64,000 nt of DNA from NCBI GenBank assembly GCA_038327195.1, contig JBBQKU010000008.1, forward strand, positions 1 through 64,000. The letters are read 5' to 3'. Position numbers and translations under genes: made by a program. This document shows, piece after piece, positions 34,490 to 42,670 of this stretch (positions within the stretch are counted from its first letter, which is position 1; each line of letters begins with the position of its first letter). The stretch comes from UBA4416 sp038327195 (lineage in GTDB: Bacteria > Bacteroidota > Bacteroidia > B-17B0 > Aurantibacillaceae). The notes beneath the pieces were generated by a model. The model was not told the origin of the DNA. It saw only the letters and a list, made by a program, of their open reading frames with translations, and did not search any database.

Positions 34490-34939
34490 TTATAAATTTT
34501 CTAAATCATTTATATCTTTCGCTCTGCCCGTGCTTGATTTGTTTTTTTTCAAGTCTTTTATGTGAATAATTCGCATAGGAATTTCCTCAAATACTGTTTC
34601 AATAGAATTAGTATAAACTTCTTCAAAACTAATTCCTGTTATTTTCTTTATGACATCAATAGAAACGGGAGGCCTTCCAAATGAAAAAACTTCAATTTGA
34701 TTATTTTTTAAAAAATTCTCTTCATTCATATCAAATAAAGATAATCCGAAATCAAAAAATGTTTTTGTTAGTTTTAAATAATTTTCTTTCGATACTTCAA
34801 CAAAAATATCTAAATCCCCTGTAGTTCTTGAAAAACCATAATATATAACAGAATAGCCTCCTATCAAAACGTATTTTACTTCTGCCTTATTTAAAGCAAT
34901 TATAAAATCTTGAAAGTCTTCATGAAACACATTACCCAT
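34490..34939 (-). CDS. Nucleotidyltransferase-fold protein (AbiEii/DUF6036-like)
   Basis: A 149-residue protein with a minimal nucleotidyltransferase fold. It shows VKYVLIGGYSVIYYGFSRTT then GDLDIFVEV (about 21-50): the GG..S.. and D-x-D motif of the family. Related proteins act as toxins or RNA modifiers in AbiE-like or other two-gene modules, or in house-keeping roles. Its ATG overlaps the stop of the 66-codon gene upstream by 8 bp, so the two form a pair. Its stop codon directly abuts the ribD frame. A toxin role is only inference. Confidence 0.72.
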   Translation of the reverse strand: MGNVFHEDFQDFIIALNKAEVKYVLIGGYSVIYYGFSRTTGDLDIFVEVSKENYLKLTKTFFDFGLSLFDMNEENFLKNNQIEVFSFGRPPVSIDVIKKITGISFEEVYTNSIETVFEEIPMRIIHIKDLKKNKSSTGRAKDINDLENL

Positions 34940-35132
34940 TTATTTTTCTTGCTGAGAAAATTGTTTTATCCATTTTTGGAGGATTGTTGACTGGGTAATT
35001 ATATGCTACACTTTGCAAATAAACAAAAACTGCTAATTTTTCTTCTTTAGTATAATCAACGTATTTATCACTTTCAATTTTGAAATCTGATAATTTTCCA
35101 GAAGAAAATGAGTTTCTATCTAATTTAAACAT
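34932..35132 (-). CDS. Small protein paired with the nucleotidyltransferase gene
   Basis: A 66-residue hydrophilic protein, MFKLDRNSFSSGKLSDFKIE... No recognised domain. It overlaps the nucleotidyltransferase gene by 8 bp, an arrangement common for a small partner or antitoxin with a NTase. It contains a short segment EEKLAVFVYLQSVAYNY that could be a helix. Its function is not known. Confidence 0.6.
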   Translation of the reverse strand: MFKLDRNSFSSGKLSDFKIESDKYVDYTKEEKLAVFVYLQSVAYNYPVNNPPKMDKTIFSARKING

Positions 35133-35175
35133 ATTATAAAATTACAATTTTTAATTAATATAATTTAGAAAATGT

Positions 35176-36018
35176 TTAATTAAAGACTTCTAGATTAATA
35201 CCATCATAGCTTGCAAACACCATTTTTGGATGCGAATCTTGGTGATATATATTTCCTGATTTATCAATAGCTATTGCACCAGCAAAACCATCAATAAGTT
35301 TTAATTCAGCAAACGTTTTTTCAAATGCATTTTTTAGGAGCATTCCATCGGCAACACGTGTTACAATTTTTGTTGCAACAGCTGCACTAACAATATCTTC
35401 TCCCACGCCAGTACAACTTACGCCACAATCATTTGTCGCATAATTTCCAGCAGACGTGGCTGAGTCAGAAATACGGCCTGGCATTTCAAAACCTTTGCCA
35501 CCTGTAGAAGTAGCCGCAGCAATATTTCCTTGCGCGTCTAAAGCAACACAACCAACAGTTCCAGTTCCTTTACTTGCTAATTTCTCTTCGTATTCTTTTC
35601 TTCGTTGTGGAATTTCTGTGCTAAATTCTTCAAAACCATTATGTCTTGCAAAACTTGTTGCACCACTTCCACCCAACACTCTATCATCGTATGTAAATAG
35701 TTTTTCAGCAACTCTAATGGGATTTTTTGTGTCCTCTATATTTATGACACCACTAAAACGGGTTGTTAATCCATCCATCATGGAGGCGCTCATTCTTATT
35801 TTGCCATCACTTTGTATTTGCGATCCAATGCCTGCATTAAATAATTCGTCATTTTCTAATAACTCAACAGCATATACAATAGTTTGCAAAGCAGTATGAT
35901 TTTTTAAAAAGTCGTATGATTTTTCTACGATTCTCGTTAACGCTTGTTGCTTTGCTAGTTTAGTTTCTGATGATTGCGATGATTCACTAAAGAATCCGCC
36001 GTGTATGATAATTTTCAT
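35176..36018 (-). CDS. Isoaspartyl peptidase/L-asparaginase (Ntn hydrolase)
   Basis: A plant-type asparaginase of 280 residues that self-cleaves and removes isoaspartyl residues from peptides or hydrolyses asparagine. The N-terminus IIIHGGFFSE and the segment GIGSQIQSDGKIRMSASMMDG are typical. The nucleophile is Thr154 in GTGTVGCVALD, where autocleavage makes the alpha and beta chains, followed by ATSTGGKGFEMPGRISDSAT. No signal peptide, so it is cytoplasmic. Confidence 0.94.
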   Translation of the reverse strand: MKIIIHGGFFSESSQSSETKLAKQQALTRIVEKSYDFLKNHTALQTIVYAVELLENDELFNAGIGSQIQSDGKIRMSASMMDGLTTRFSGVINIEDTKNPIRVAEKLFTYDDRVLGGSGATSFARHNGFEEFSTEIPQRRKEYEEKLASKGTGTVGCVALDAQGNIAAATSTGGKGFEMPGRISDSATSAGNYATNDCGVSCTGVGEDIVSAAVATKIVTRVADGMLLKNAFEKTFAELKLIDGFAGAIAIDKSGNIYHQDSHPKMVFASYDGINLEVFN

Positions 36019-36034
36019 TTTGTATAATTTTTTA

Positions 36035-36682
36035 TTAACCTATTTTAATTTTATCCCCTAAAAATTTTGGAGTTGTGTAGAGGATATAAATATCTAAAAC
36101 ACATTTTACTTTTGCTAAAATTTCCCTTACTCTGGTTTTAAATGAATAATTTTTATTGACTTCTTTTGCATTAAAACCTATGGCATTAATTTTATTTTTA
36201 TTGGCAATAAATATAGCTCTTTGGTTGTGAAATTCTTGTGAAATTACTGTTATGCTATCTTCACAAAACACTTCTTTACTTCTTACCATGCTATCAAACG
36301 TTCTAAATCCTGCATAATCTAAAAACAAACAAGTGTCTGGTATACCCTTTTCTATTAAGGCGTTACGCATATCTGTTGGCTCATCATACCCTTTTATATG
36401 ATTATCTCCACTTAATATGAGATACTTGATTTTATGGTTAACGAATAAGTCATAAGCAGCTTGTATTCGGTAATTAAAATATAAATTATCTGTGCCTCGG
36501 TTTGTTTTTCTACTTGCGCCTAAAACTAAGCCAGTTTTTCGAAAGGGTATTTTATTTATATCTGAATATAATTGTGATTGTGTTGATGAGGTAATCCATT
36601 TATTGCATGTGTAGGAAAAGATTACAGTTATTGTAATAATTGAACTTATTATATATATATATCTTTTATTGTATTGATTCAT
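36035..36682 (-). CDS. SanA/YdcF-like DUF218 membrane-anchored protein
   Basis: A 215-residue protein with an N-terminal membrane helix (about 8-26) and a DUF218 domain facing the periplasm. GLVLGASRKTNRGTDNLYFNYRI, YLILSGDN, and RNALIEKGIPDTCLFLDYAG (with the family's acidic and Arg positions) are present. SanA homologues affect envelope permeability to vancomycin and SDS in enterics. The biochemical activity is not clear. It is 16 bp upstream of the asparaginase gene on the same strand. Confidence 0.85.
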   Translation of the reverse strand: MNQYNKRYIYIISSIITITVIFSYTCNKWITSSTQSQLYSDINKIPFRKTGLVLGASRKTNRGTDNLYFNYRIQAAYDLFVNHKIKYLILSGDNHIKGYDEPTDMRNALIEKGIPDTCLFLDYAGFRTFDSMVRSKEVFCEDSITVISQEFHNQRAIFIANKNKINAIGFNAKEVNKNYSFKTRVREILAKVKCVLDIYILYTTPKFLGDKIKIG

Positions 36683-36757
36683 TTTTGCAAGTTCTTGATT
36701 TTATGCTTACGGTAAATTAATATAATTGTTTTCATTTATGATTTTAATAAATATTAA

Positions 36758-37462
36758 TTATCTCAATTTGTATCCAAATTTTACGCCGATATCTATGTTC
36801 GGATAAATATAATTACCAGCTGTATTTGTAAATACATTTGGGCCGTAATCACTTGAACTTTTTATGTTCGCGTTTTCATCAACTGATAATGTATTTTTTC
36901 CTTGCTTAAAACGGGCACCAATGCCAATAAAAGCATCTACAATAATCCGATATTTGTAGACTGTTAACCAACCATATTTTATGGTTAAACATTCTGCATG
37001 TTTTGTAACAGAGTAGTTTTTTTCAAATTTTATTATTTGTAGTGTTTGATAGTCAATTTTAGAAATAGTATCTGTAGTCTCATATTCTTGGTATTTATAT
37101 GACAATTCTACACTTACATAATTTCCAACACTTCTATGAAAATTATTTAAATAATTTTTAATTTCTAATTTTGCTATTGCACCTTTTGTGTTATAAAAAA
37201 AATAACCAAATTCGTTATATATAGCCCAATCTTTTTTAATTCTTTGCTCTATTCCCATTCTAATAGAAGGGCCAACATAAATTCCCAACAAAGACAACGG
37301 TGCAACTTTTACACAGGTTTTGGAAGTTAAAATACTGTCAGGCTTAATCCAGCCAAATAGATCGAAATCTTTGTTTTCGCTTTTTAAAATTGGGCTAGTA
37401 GAGCTTTGACTAAAAACAATTATTCTTAATAATAAAAATGATATAATAATTGTTTTTTTCAT
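36758..37462 (-). CDS. Exported protein, probable outer-membrane barrel, unknown function
   Basis: A 234-residue product starting MKKTIIISFLLLRIIVFSQ, a signal peptide. The ATG at 37462 is preferred; the longer frame overlaps the ubiA gene and adds residues without signal character. The mature protein has YVGPSIRMGIEQRIKK and ends PNIDIGVKFGYKL, typical of small Bacteroidota barrels. No specific family was recognised. Confidence 0.65.
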   Translation of the reverse strand: MKKTIIISFLLLRIIVFSQSSTSPILKSENKDFDLFGWIKPDSILTSKTCVKVAPLSLLGIYVGPSIRMGIEQRIKKDWAIYNEFGYFFYNTKGAIAKLEIKNYLNNFHRSVGNYVSVELSYKYQEYETTDTISKIDYQTLQIIKFEKNYSVTKHAECLTIKYGWLTVYKYRIIVDAFIGIGARFKQGKNTLSVDENANIKSSSDYGPNVFTNTAGNYIYPNIDIGVKFGYKLR

Positions 37463-37482
37463 AATATTTATCAAATGAAAAA

Positions 37483-38337
37483 CTAAATAAAAAACGATAT
37501 AATTGTGCAAGTAGCAAATAACACACTCGCTACGCCATTGGTTGTAAAAAACGCTAAATTTATTTTAGATAAATCAGTAGGTTTTACTAAAGCATGTTGA
37601 AATACAATTAATCCGGCAAACCCAGCAACGCCAATCCAGTAAAGGAAATTTAAATGCCCAAAATAACCTGCCGATACAACACAAAGTATCGAACAAATAT
37701 GTAAAAGTCTTGAAAACAATAAAGCGTTTTTAGTTCCTAATAAAACAGGAATTGATTTAAGTTTATTCTCTTTATCAAAGGCTTCGTCTTGCAAAGCATA
37801 AATAATATCAAAACCACTGACCCAAAAAAGAACGGTAAAAGAAAATAAAAGTGGCAACCAATTAAAAACACCTGTTACTGCTAAATAAGCTCCAATGGGT
37901 GCAAGTGCTAATCCTACTCCTAAAACTAAATGGCATAAGGGTGTAAATCGTTTGGTGTAGCTATAAAACAATACTACAAACAATGCAACTGGAGATAAAT
38001 AAAAACAAATGGAATTAATGAAATAAGTTGAAATTATAAATAAAACACAATTTATAATGACAAAGCTTAATGCATTTTTTGCATTTATAATACCAGAGGG
38101 AATTTCTCGAACAGCCGTTCTTGGATTTAGTATATCAAAGTCTCTGTCAATATAGCGGTTAAAAGCCATTGCCGCACTTCTAGCAAATACCATACATAAC
38201 AATACTAGTAAAAATAATTTTAACTGAAACGGTTCATTCGTTTTAAGGGCTAAAGCAAATCCAATTAATGCAAAGGGTAAAGCAAAAATGGTATGGCTAA
38301 ATTTTACAAGAGATAAGTAATGCTTAATTTTTTTCAC
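37483..38337 (-). CDS. UbiA-type polyprenyltransferase (UbiA/MqnP-like)
   Basis: An integral membrane prenyltransferase of 284 residues with about nine helices. The first Asp-rich motif is NRYIDRDFD (about 61-69) and the second is YALQDEAFDKENK (about 182-194). The protein resembles the UbiA-like enzymes of menaquinone-making bacteria, including MqnP of the futalosine pathway, more than MenA. The start is GTG (38337-38335), overlapping the TAG of the 83-codon gene upstream by one base. The quinone pathway in this organism cannot be read from this window. Confidence 0.86.
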   Translation of the reverse strand: MKKIKHYLSLVKFSHTIFALPFALIGFALALKTNEPFQLKLFLLVLLCMVFARSAAMAFNRYIDRDFDILNPRTAVREIPSGIINAKNALSFVIINCVLFIISTYFINSICFYLSPVALFVVLFYSYTKRFTPLCHLVLGVGLALAPIGAYLAVTGVFNWLPLLFSFTVLFWVSGFDIIYALQDEAFDKENKLKSIPVLLGTKNALLFSRLLHICSILCVVSAGYFGHLNFLYWIGVAGFAGLIVFQHALVKPTDLSKINLAFFTTNGVASVLFATCTIISFFI

Positions 38338-38588
38338 TAATGCTTAATAATTAAAATTAATAAAAACAATACAGGAACCGAACTCAATATCATTCCAATA
38401 TAACCTAAGCTAAATGATTTTTTTGTGATTTCGTATTTTGCATTCAAGTAAATATTTATTGTAGAAAACACAAAACCAAATATTGCAAATAATAACGCGA
38501 AAAATAAATATTTAGGATTTATTAAACTGATACAGCAAACTAATCCCAGCATTAAAGATAAATATCCTGAAACTTTAAACCAATTCAT
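38337..38588 (-). CDS. Small membrane protein, unknown function
   Basis: An 83-residue protein with three predicted helices (about 8-27, 30-49, 60-80). No family recognised. The stop overlaps the GTG start of the prenyltransferase gene, and the start is 2 bp behind yicC, so yicC, this gene and the prenyltransferase gene form one transcript. It may be a partner of the prenyltransferase, which is inference from overlap. Confidence 0.75.
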   Translation of the reverse strand: MNWFKVSGYLSLMLGLVCCISLINPKYLFFALLFAIFGFVFSTINIYLNAKYEITKKSFSLGYIGMILSSVPVLFLLILIIKH

Positions 38589-38589
38589 G

Positions 38590-39459
38590 TTACAGTACGT
38601 TATTTGTTTGTTCTTTTATTTTTTCTAATTCATCTTTCATATGAACAACTAATTTTTGCATTTCAGCGTCATTGGCTTTAGAACCAATAGTGTTTACCTC
38701 TCTGCCAATTTCTTGTCCAATAAAATTTAATTTTCTGCCAGCACCAGGTTCACGCATCGTTTTTAAAAAGTAATCAATATGCGTTTGAAGTCTTACTTTC
38801 TCTTCGTTGATATCTAATTTCTCGATATAATAAATTAATTCCTGTTCAAAGCGATTGTTGTCTATTTTATCTTTTCCAACGCTTTCCTCTAAGCCTTTTT
38901 TTATTCGATCTTTAATAGTTTGTACGCGATTCGAATCATGACTTTTTATGCTTTCAAGTGCCTTTGAAATATTTCCAATTCTATCGTTAAAGTCTTTTTC
39001 AATTGACTTACCTTCATCAATTCTGAAATTGTTTAATTCTGTAATGGCTGATAAAATTACTTCTTTCATATCTAACCAATCTTGTTCATTCGGTTCTTTT
39101 CTTTCCGATTTTAAAACATCAGGCATTTTTAATACCTGATTAAATAAATCAACTTGGGGTTCGTTGAGTGCTTTTGCTAATTCCTGTAGTTTAGCATAAT
39201 ACACTTTTGCTAAGGCAGTATTTATTTCTACGGGCGCTTCTTGAATTTTATTTTCTACATAAATAGATAAATCAATTTTACCTCTTTCTAATAGTTTTGA
39301 TAGTTCACTTTTTAGTTCATATTCTTTATCTCTAAATGCTGAAGACAGCTTTAAATTTAAATCTAAATTTTTACTATTGAGCGATCGTATTTCTACATTT
39401 ACTGTTTTATTAGCAAATTCTTTTGTGGCTTTTCCAAACCCGGTCATTGATTTTAACAT
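38590..39459 (-). CDS. YicC family endoribonuclease
   Basis: A 289-residue protein of the YicC family. The opening MLKSMTGFGKA and VEIRSLNSKNLDLNLKLS and the C-terminal DUF1732 segment (YYIEKLDINEEKVRLQTHID, then GRKLNFIGQEIGREVNT) are diagnostic. YicC proteins are RNases in E. coli and are reported to affect small-RNA turnover. It is the first gene of a three-gene unit with a small membrane protein and ubiA. Confidence 0.93.
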   Translation of the reverse strand: MLKSMTGFGKATKEFANKTVNVEIRSLNSKNLDLNLKLSSAFRDKEYELKSELSKLLERGKIDLSIYVENKIQEAPVEINTALAKVYYAKLQELAKALNEPQVDLFNQVLKMPDVLKSERKEPNEQDWLDMKEVILSAITELNNFRIDEGKSIEKDFNDRIGNISKALESIKSHDSNRVQTIKDRIKKGLEESVGKDKIDNNRFEQELIYYIEKLDINEEKVRLQTHIDYFLKTMREPGAGRKLNFIGQEIGREVNTIGSKANDAEMQKLVVHMKDELEKIKEQTNNVL

Positions 39460-39501
39460 GGTTTAAAAATACGGAATAATTTGTTGACTTGCTTATCTGA
39501 A

Positions 39502-41043
39502 CTATAGATTTTCTTTTCTAAGTCTTATAGCATCTGCAAAGGTCATATTGAAGATTTTTGAATCTAGCCAAGCATAAAAATTAAAAAATTCTAAGGCGTT
39601 TTTTTCGTATTTATCTTTAAACACGTTTATTAGTTCATTTTTAAATGATTGGTAACTTTCAACTTGCTTACTTTCTTTTTTTGAAATAGCTATTTTTTTA
39701 AAGTTATTTAAGAATACAGACTCAAATTGATATTGATTTTTTTGTGTATTTATAAACCTAACAGTTGATTTGTAGATGTATTGTAATAAATCATCATTTC
39801 CCAATTCAAAATGAACTATTAAGTAAATAAGTTTAGATATTCTTACTGTATCTTGTCTTAAATCTTCAAAATTTTGATTGATGATTTTATTTAGCCAATG
39901 CAGAGATTTATTAAATTCTCCTACACCAAAATAAACCATCGCTATAGCGTGATAAATACGCAATAATTCTTCATTATTAATTTTTGACTCATATTTATCT
40001 AATCCTTTAATTACTAAAGGAATTATTTTTTTAGCTTGTTCATGCTGCCCTATATAAGAGTATAATAACATTTCTGTAACCAATGATTGTGTAAAAATGC
40101 TAATCTGTAAATCAGTAGCTTTAAACATTTTATTTAAAGACAGAGACTTTAGTTTATCAATTAATTTAAAACCATCGTTATACTGTTTTTTTAGCGCACA
40201 ATATCTTATTAAAGAACCGTGAGCTAGAATGTAATAATTGGGCATTTCCGAAATTATTTCGGGTTTGTTTTCCATTTCAATGATTAAATCAGAAAATACC
40301 TTATGCACATCTTCCATTTTATTTAACAAACGATTACATAAACCAATAGTATATAAATAGATAATGTTTGATTTGTTAGATAAGATGTTTTTGTTGGCTG
40401 CAATTTTTATGGTTTCTTTTAATATTAAGTCAATATCATTTACATCTGTTTTATTTCTTGCAATCATTAATTTTGAAGATAGCGCATTTAATTTCGCTAA
40501 CTGAATATCAAAGGCTGCACAATTTTCTATTTTTAAAAAAATGTCATTTTCTTCTTCAATTAATTCATCAATCGTTTTATAGTTAATGTCGCCATAATAG
40601 GCTTCCATATCCGTCAACACTTTTTCTAATTCAATAATATCTAAAAGACTATAAAATAATTCGTGATCATTTGCCTTTTTTTTAATGATACTTAATTGTT
40701 TTCGAGATTGTTTGTAGAGAGATTTATTAAATAAAATTTGAATATTCTTAATTTCCTCGTCTATTTGGGCGCTAATACTATTTTCATAACGGTAGTGTCT
40801 TAAACTTTTAAGTACATGGTGCAATAATTGGTTTTTTTCAGAAGCAAGATGTTGAATAAAAACTTCATTTTTAAAATGTGTTTTAACTTCTTCTTCATCA
40901 TACTCTTCTTGTGCTTTAAGAAAATTAAATAATTTGATATAGTTTTTTTCTCCTTGCTGAATTGATGATGAATTATTGAAATGAAACTCTTCGTCGGGCG
41001 TGAGAGATTGAATTAAATCAAAAAGTTGGTTACTTGGCTTCAT
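39502..41043 (-). CDS. Large helical (TPR-like) protein, paralogue of 41053-42576
   Basis: A 513-residue, nearly all-helical protein with no signal peptide. Its first 130 residues (NQLFDLIQSLTPDEEFHF, then KNYIKLFNFLKA, then HVLKSLRHYRYENS) have a counterpart in the next gene. TPR-like helix pairs occur around 250-430. Proteins of this type are frequent and unnamed in Bacteroidota. No motif suggests an activity; a scaffold role is a guess. Confidence 0.75.
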   Translation of the reverse strand: MKPSNQLFDLIQSLTPDEEFHFNNSSSIQQGEKNYIKLFNFLKAQEEYDEEEVKTHFKNEVFIQHLASEKNQLLHHVLKSLRHYRYENSISAQIDEEIKNIQILFNKSLYKQSRKQLSIIKKKANDHELFYSLLDIIELEKVLTDMEAYYGDINYKTIDELIEEENDIFLKIENCAAFDIQLAKLNALSSKLMIARNKTDVNDIDLILKETIKIAANKNILSNKSNIIYLYTIGLCNRLLNKMEDVHKVFSDLIIEMENKPEIISEMPNYYILAHGSLIRYCALKKQYNDGFKLIDKLKSLSLNKMFKATDLQISIFTQSLVTEMLLYSYIGQHEQAKKIIPLVIKGLDKYESKINNEELLRIYHAIAMVYFGVGEFNKSLHWLNKIINQNFEDLRQDTVRISKLIYLIVHFELGNDDLLQYIYKSTVRFINTQKNQYQFESVFLNNFKKIAISKKESKQVESYQSFKNELINVFKDKYEKNALEFFNFYAWLDSKIFNMTFADAIRLRKENL

Positions 41044-41052
41044 TTTATTGAA

Positions 41053-42576
41053 TTAAATTAAACTTGCTTGTTTGTATTTTTCACTTACTAATTTACTCAT
41101 ACTAACTCCAGTTAATTTCGAATTAATATAAGATTCAATTTCAAAATAAAAATTAACATTATTTTCATGAGGATCTTTCATTACTTCCGCTAAATCTTTT
41201 TTAAAGGATTCAAAAATTATTTTTTCATTTTCTTTCTTATTCACTTTTATTTCAGCCAATTTTTCATAGTAAGACAGGATTAAGTTTTCTGTTTTAAAGT
41301 GAGAAATTTGGTTGCTTTTATTTTGTTTTAGAGTAAGGATAATATAATTAAGCTGTTTTAAATTATTAAGTTCATAATTTAATCCTATGTTTATAATACG
41401 TGCAAATGATTGTAAGTCTTCTCTTAGCATTTTATTACCTTGATTTAAGACTTTTGTAATATATTCTTGTGCTTTTTTATAGTTTCCAAAATAGGTGTGC
41501 ATAATAGCAACTATATAATCAAACACAACTTCTTCTTCCTTATTAATTTTTTCTTTATACTTTTTAAAAATATTTTCTATTTCAACAACTGTTTTTTCTG
41601 CTTCAATTAAATTTCCAGTATTTATATGAATAGTTAGTTGAGCATTTAAGACACTAGTAATAATTTTTAATTGTAAATCTGTAGTGTTAAAGGCCTTGTA
41701 ATTTGCTTTTGCTTGTAATTCATTTATTCGTATTTGGCAAGTTTTAAATTTATGTTCTTCGAAAGCAATGTTTATTAAATTATTTAATGTTGTGATATAC
41801 CTGTTAGGCATTTCTTCTATTAATTTAGGCTGTTTATCCATCAATTCAAGTAGTAACTGACATTCAGTTTCTCTACTTTCATTATCTTGACAACGGCAAA
41901 ATAATATTGAACGGCAATGGTGATAAATGATTAATGCCTTGTTACTACGAATTAATTTTTCGTTTTTTAATAAAGGAGAATTTAAAAATGAAGAAATTAC
42001 ATCCAAATCCTGTTGTGTTTTTGCTTTATTTTTTTGTCGCGTATTTAAATTAATCTTAGAATAAAGTAATGCATATTCCCCAAGATTTTTCGCCTTTTTA
42101 ATCACATCTTCCTCCTCTTTAATTAGATTTTCAAGTGAGTTATGTATGATGTTAAATTGATTTTCAATTGTAATCAACATTTTTTCTAATCCAATTAATT
42201 CTAACACAAAATGAAAACGCTCATATAAATAGGCTTCTTGTTTTTGTTTATTTAAAATTTTCCTACACTGTTTGTATTGAGCTTTATCAAATAAATTTAA
42301 AACATTTGTGATTTCATCCTTTATTAAATAAGAAGCACTACTATCAGCATAAAACAATCGTAAGCTTTTTAAAATAAAATTATATAGGTCTTCTGAATTT
42401 CCTTTAGTCTTATAATGTTCCGGCATAAAATCGCCTTCATTTTCTATGATGTTGAAAAATGTAATTAATTCAGTAGGTGTTTTAGTTGCCGAAGCATTTA
42501 ACTTTAAAAATCGTTTTTCTGATTTTGATAAGGATTTTACTAAATCATATAAATCTTTATTTGATATTAAATTCAT
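41053..42576 (-). CDS. Large helical (TPR-like) protein, paralogue of 39502-41043
   Basis: A 507-residue all-helical protein, cytoplasmic by absence of a signal. It shares the N-terminal pattern (DLYDLVKSLSKSEKRFLKL, then FILKSLRLFYADSSASY, then LFDKAQYKQCRKILNKQKQE) with the downstream gene, 9 bp away. The pair arose by tandem duplication and then diverged considerably. It is transcribed divergently from the M1 peptidase gene. Function unknown. Confidence 0.75.
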   Translation of the reverse strand: MNLISNKDLYDLVKSLSKSEKRFLKLNASATKTPTELITFFNIIENEGDFMPEHYKTKGNSEDLYNFILKSLRLFYADSSASYLIKDEITNVLNLFDKAQYKQCRKILNKQKQEAYLYERFHFVLELIGLEKMLITIENQFNIIHNSLENLIKEEEDVIKKAKNLGEYALLYSKINLNTRQKNKAKTQQDLDVISSFLNSPLLKNEKLIRSNKALIIYHHCRSILFCRCQDNESRETECQLLLELMDKQPKLIEEMPNRYITTLNNLINIAFEEHKFKTCQIRINELQAKANYKAFNTTDLQLKIITSVLNAQLTIHINTGNLIEAEKTVVEIENIFKKYKEKINKEEEVVFDYIVAIMHTYFGNYKKAQEYITKVLNQGNKMLREDLQSFARIINIGLNYELNNLKQLNYIILTLKQNKSNQISHFKTENLILSYYEKLAEIKVNKKENEKIIFESFKKDLAEVMKDPHENNVNFYFEIESYINSKLTGVSMSKLVSEKYKQASLI

Positions 42577-42670
42577 ATAGAAATAAAATTTTAACTTTTA
42601 ATTATGGTAATCCTAAATTATATTTCACTAAGTAATGCTTTTTTTTTATCTTTAAATAAAAATAATTGAG

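Noticed and set aside
37463..37510. N-terminal extension of the 36758-37462 product
   Set aside because: It overlaps the prenyltransferase coding end, and the ATG at 37462 starts a good signal peptide.
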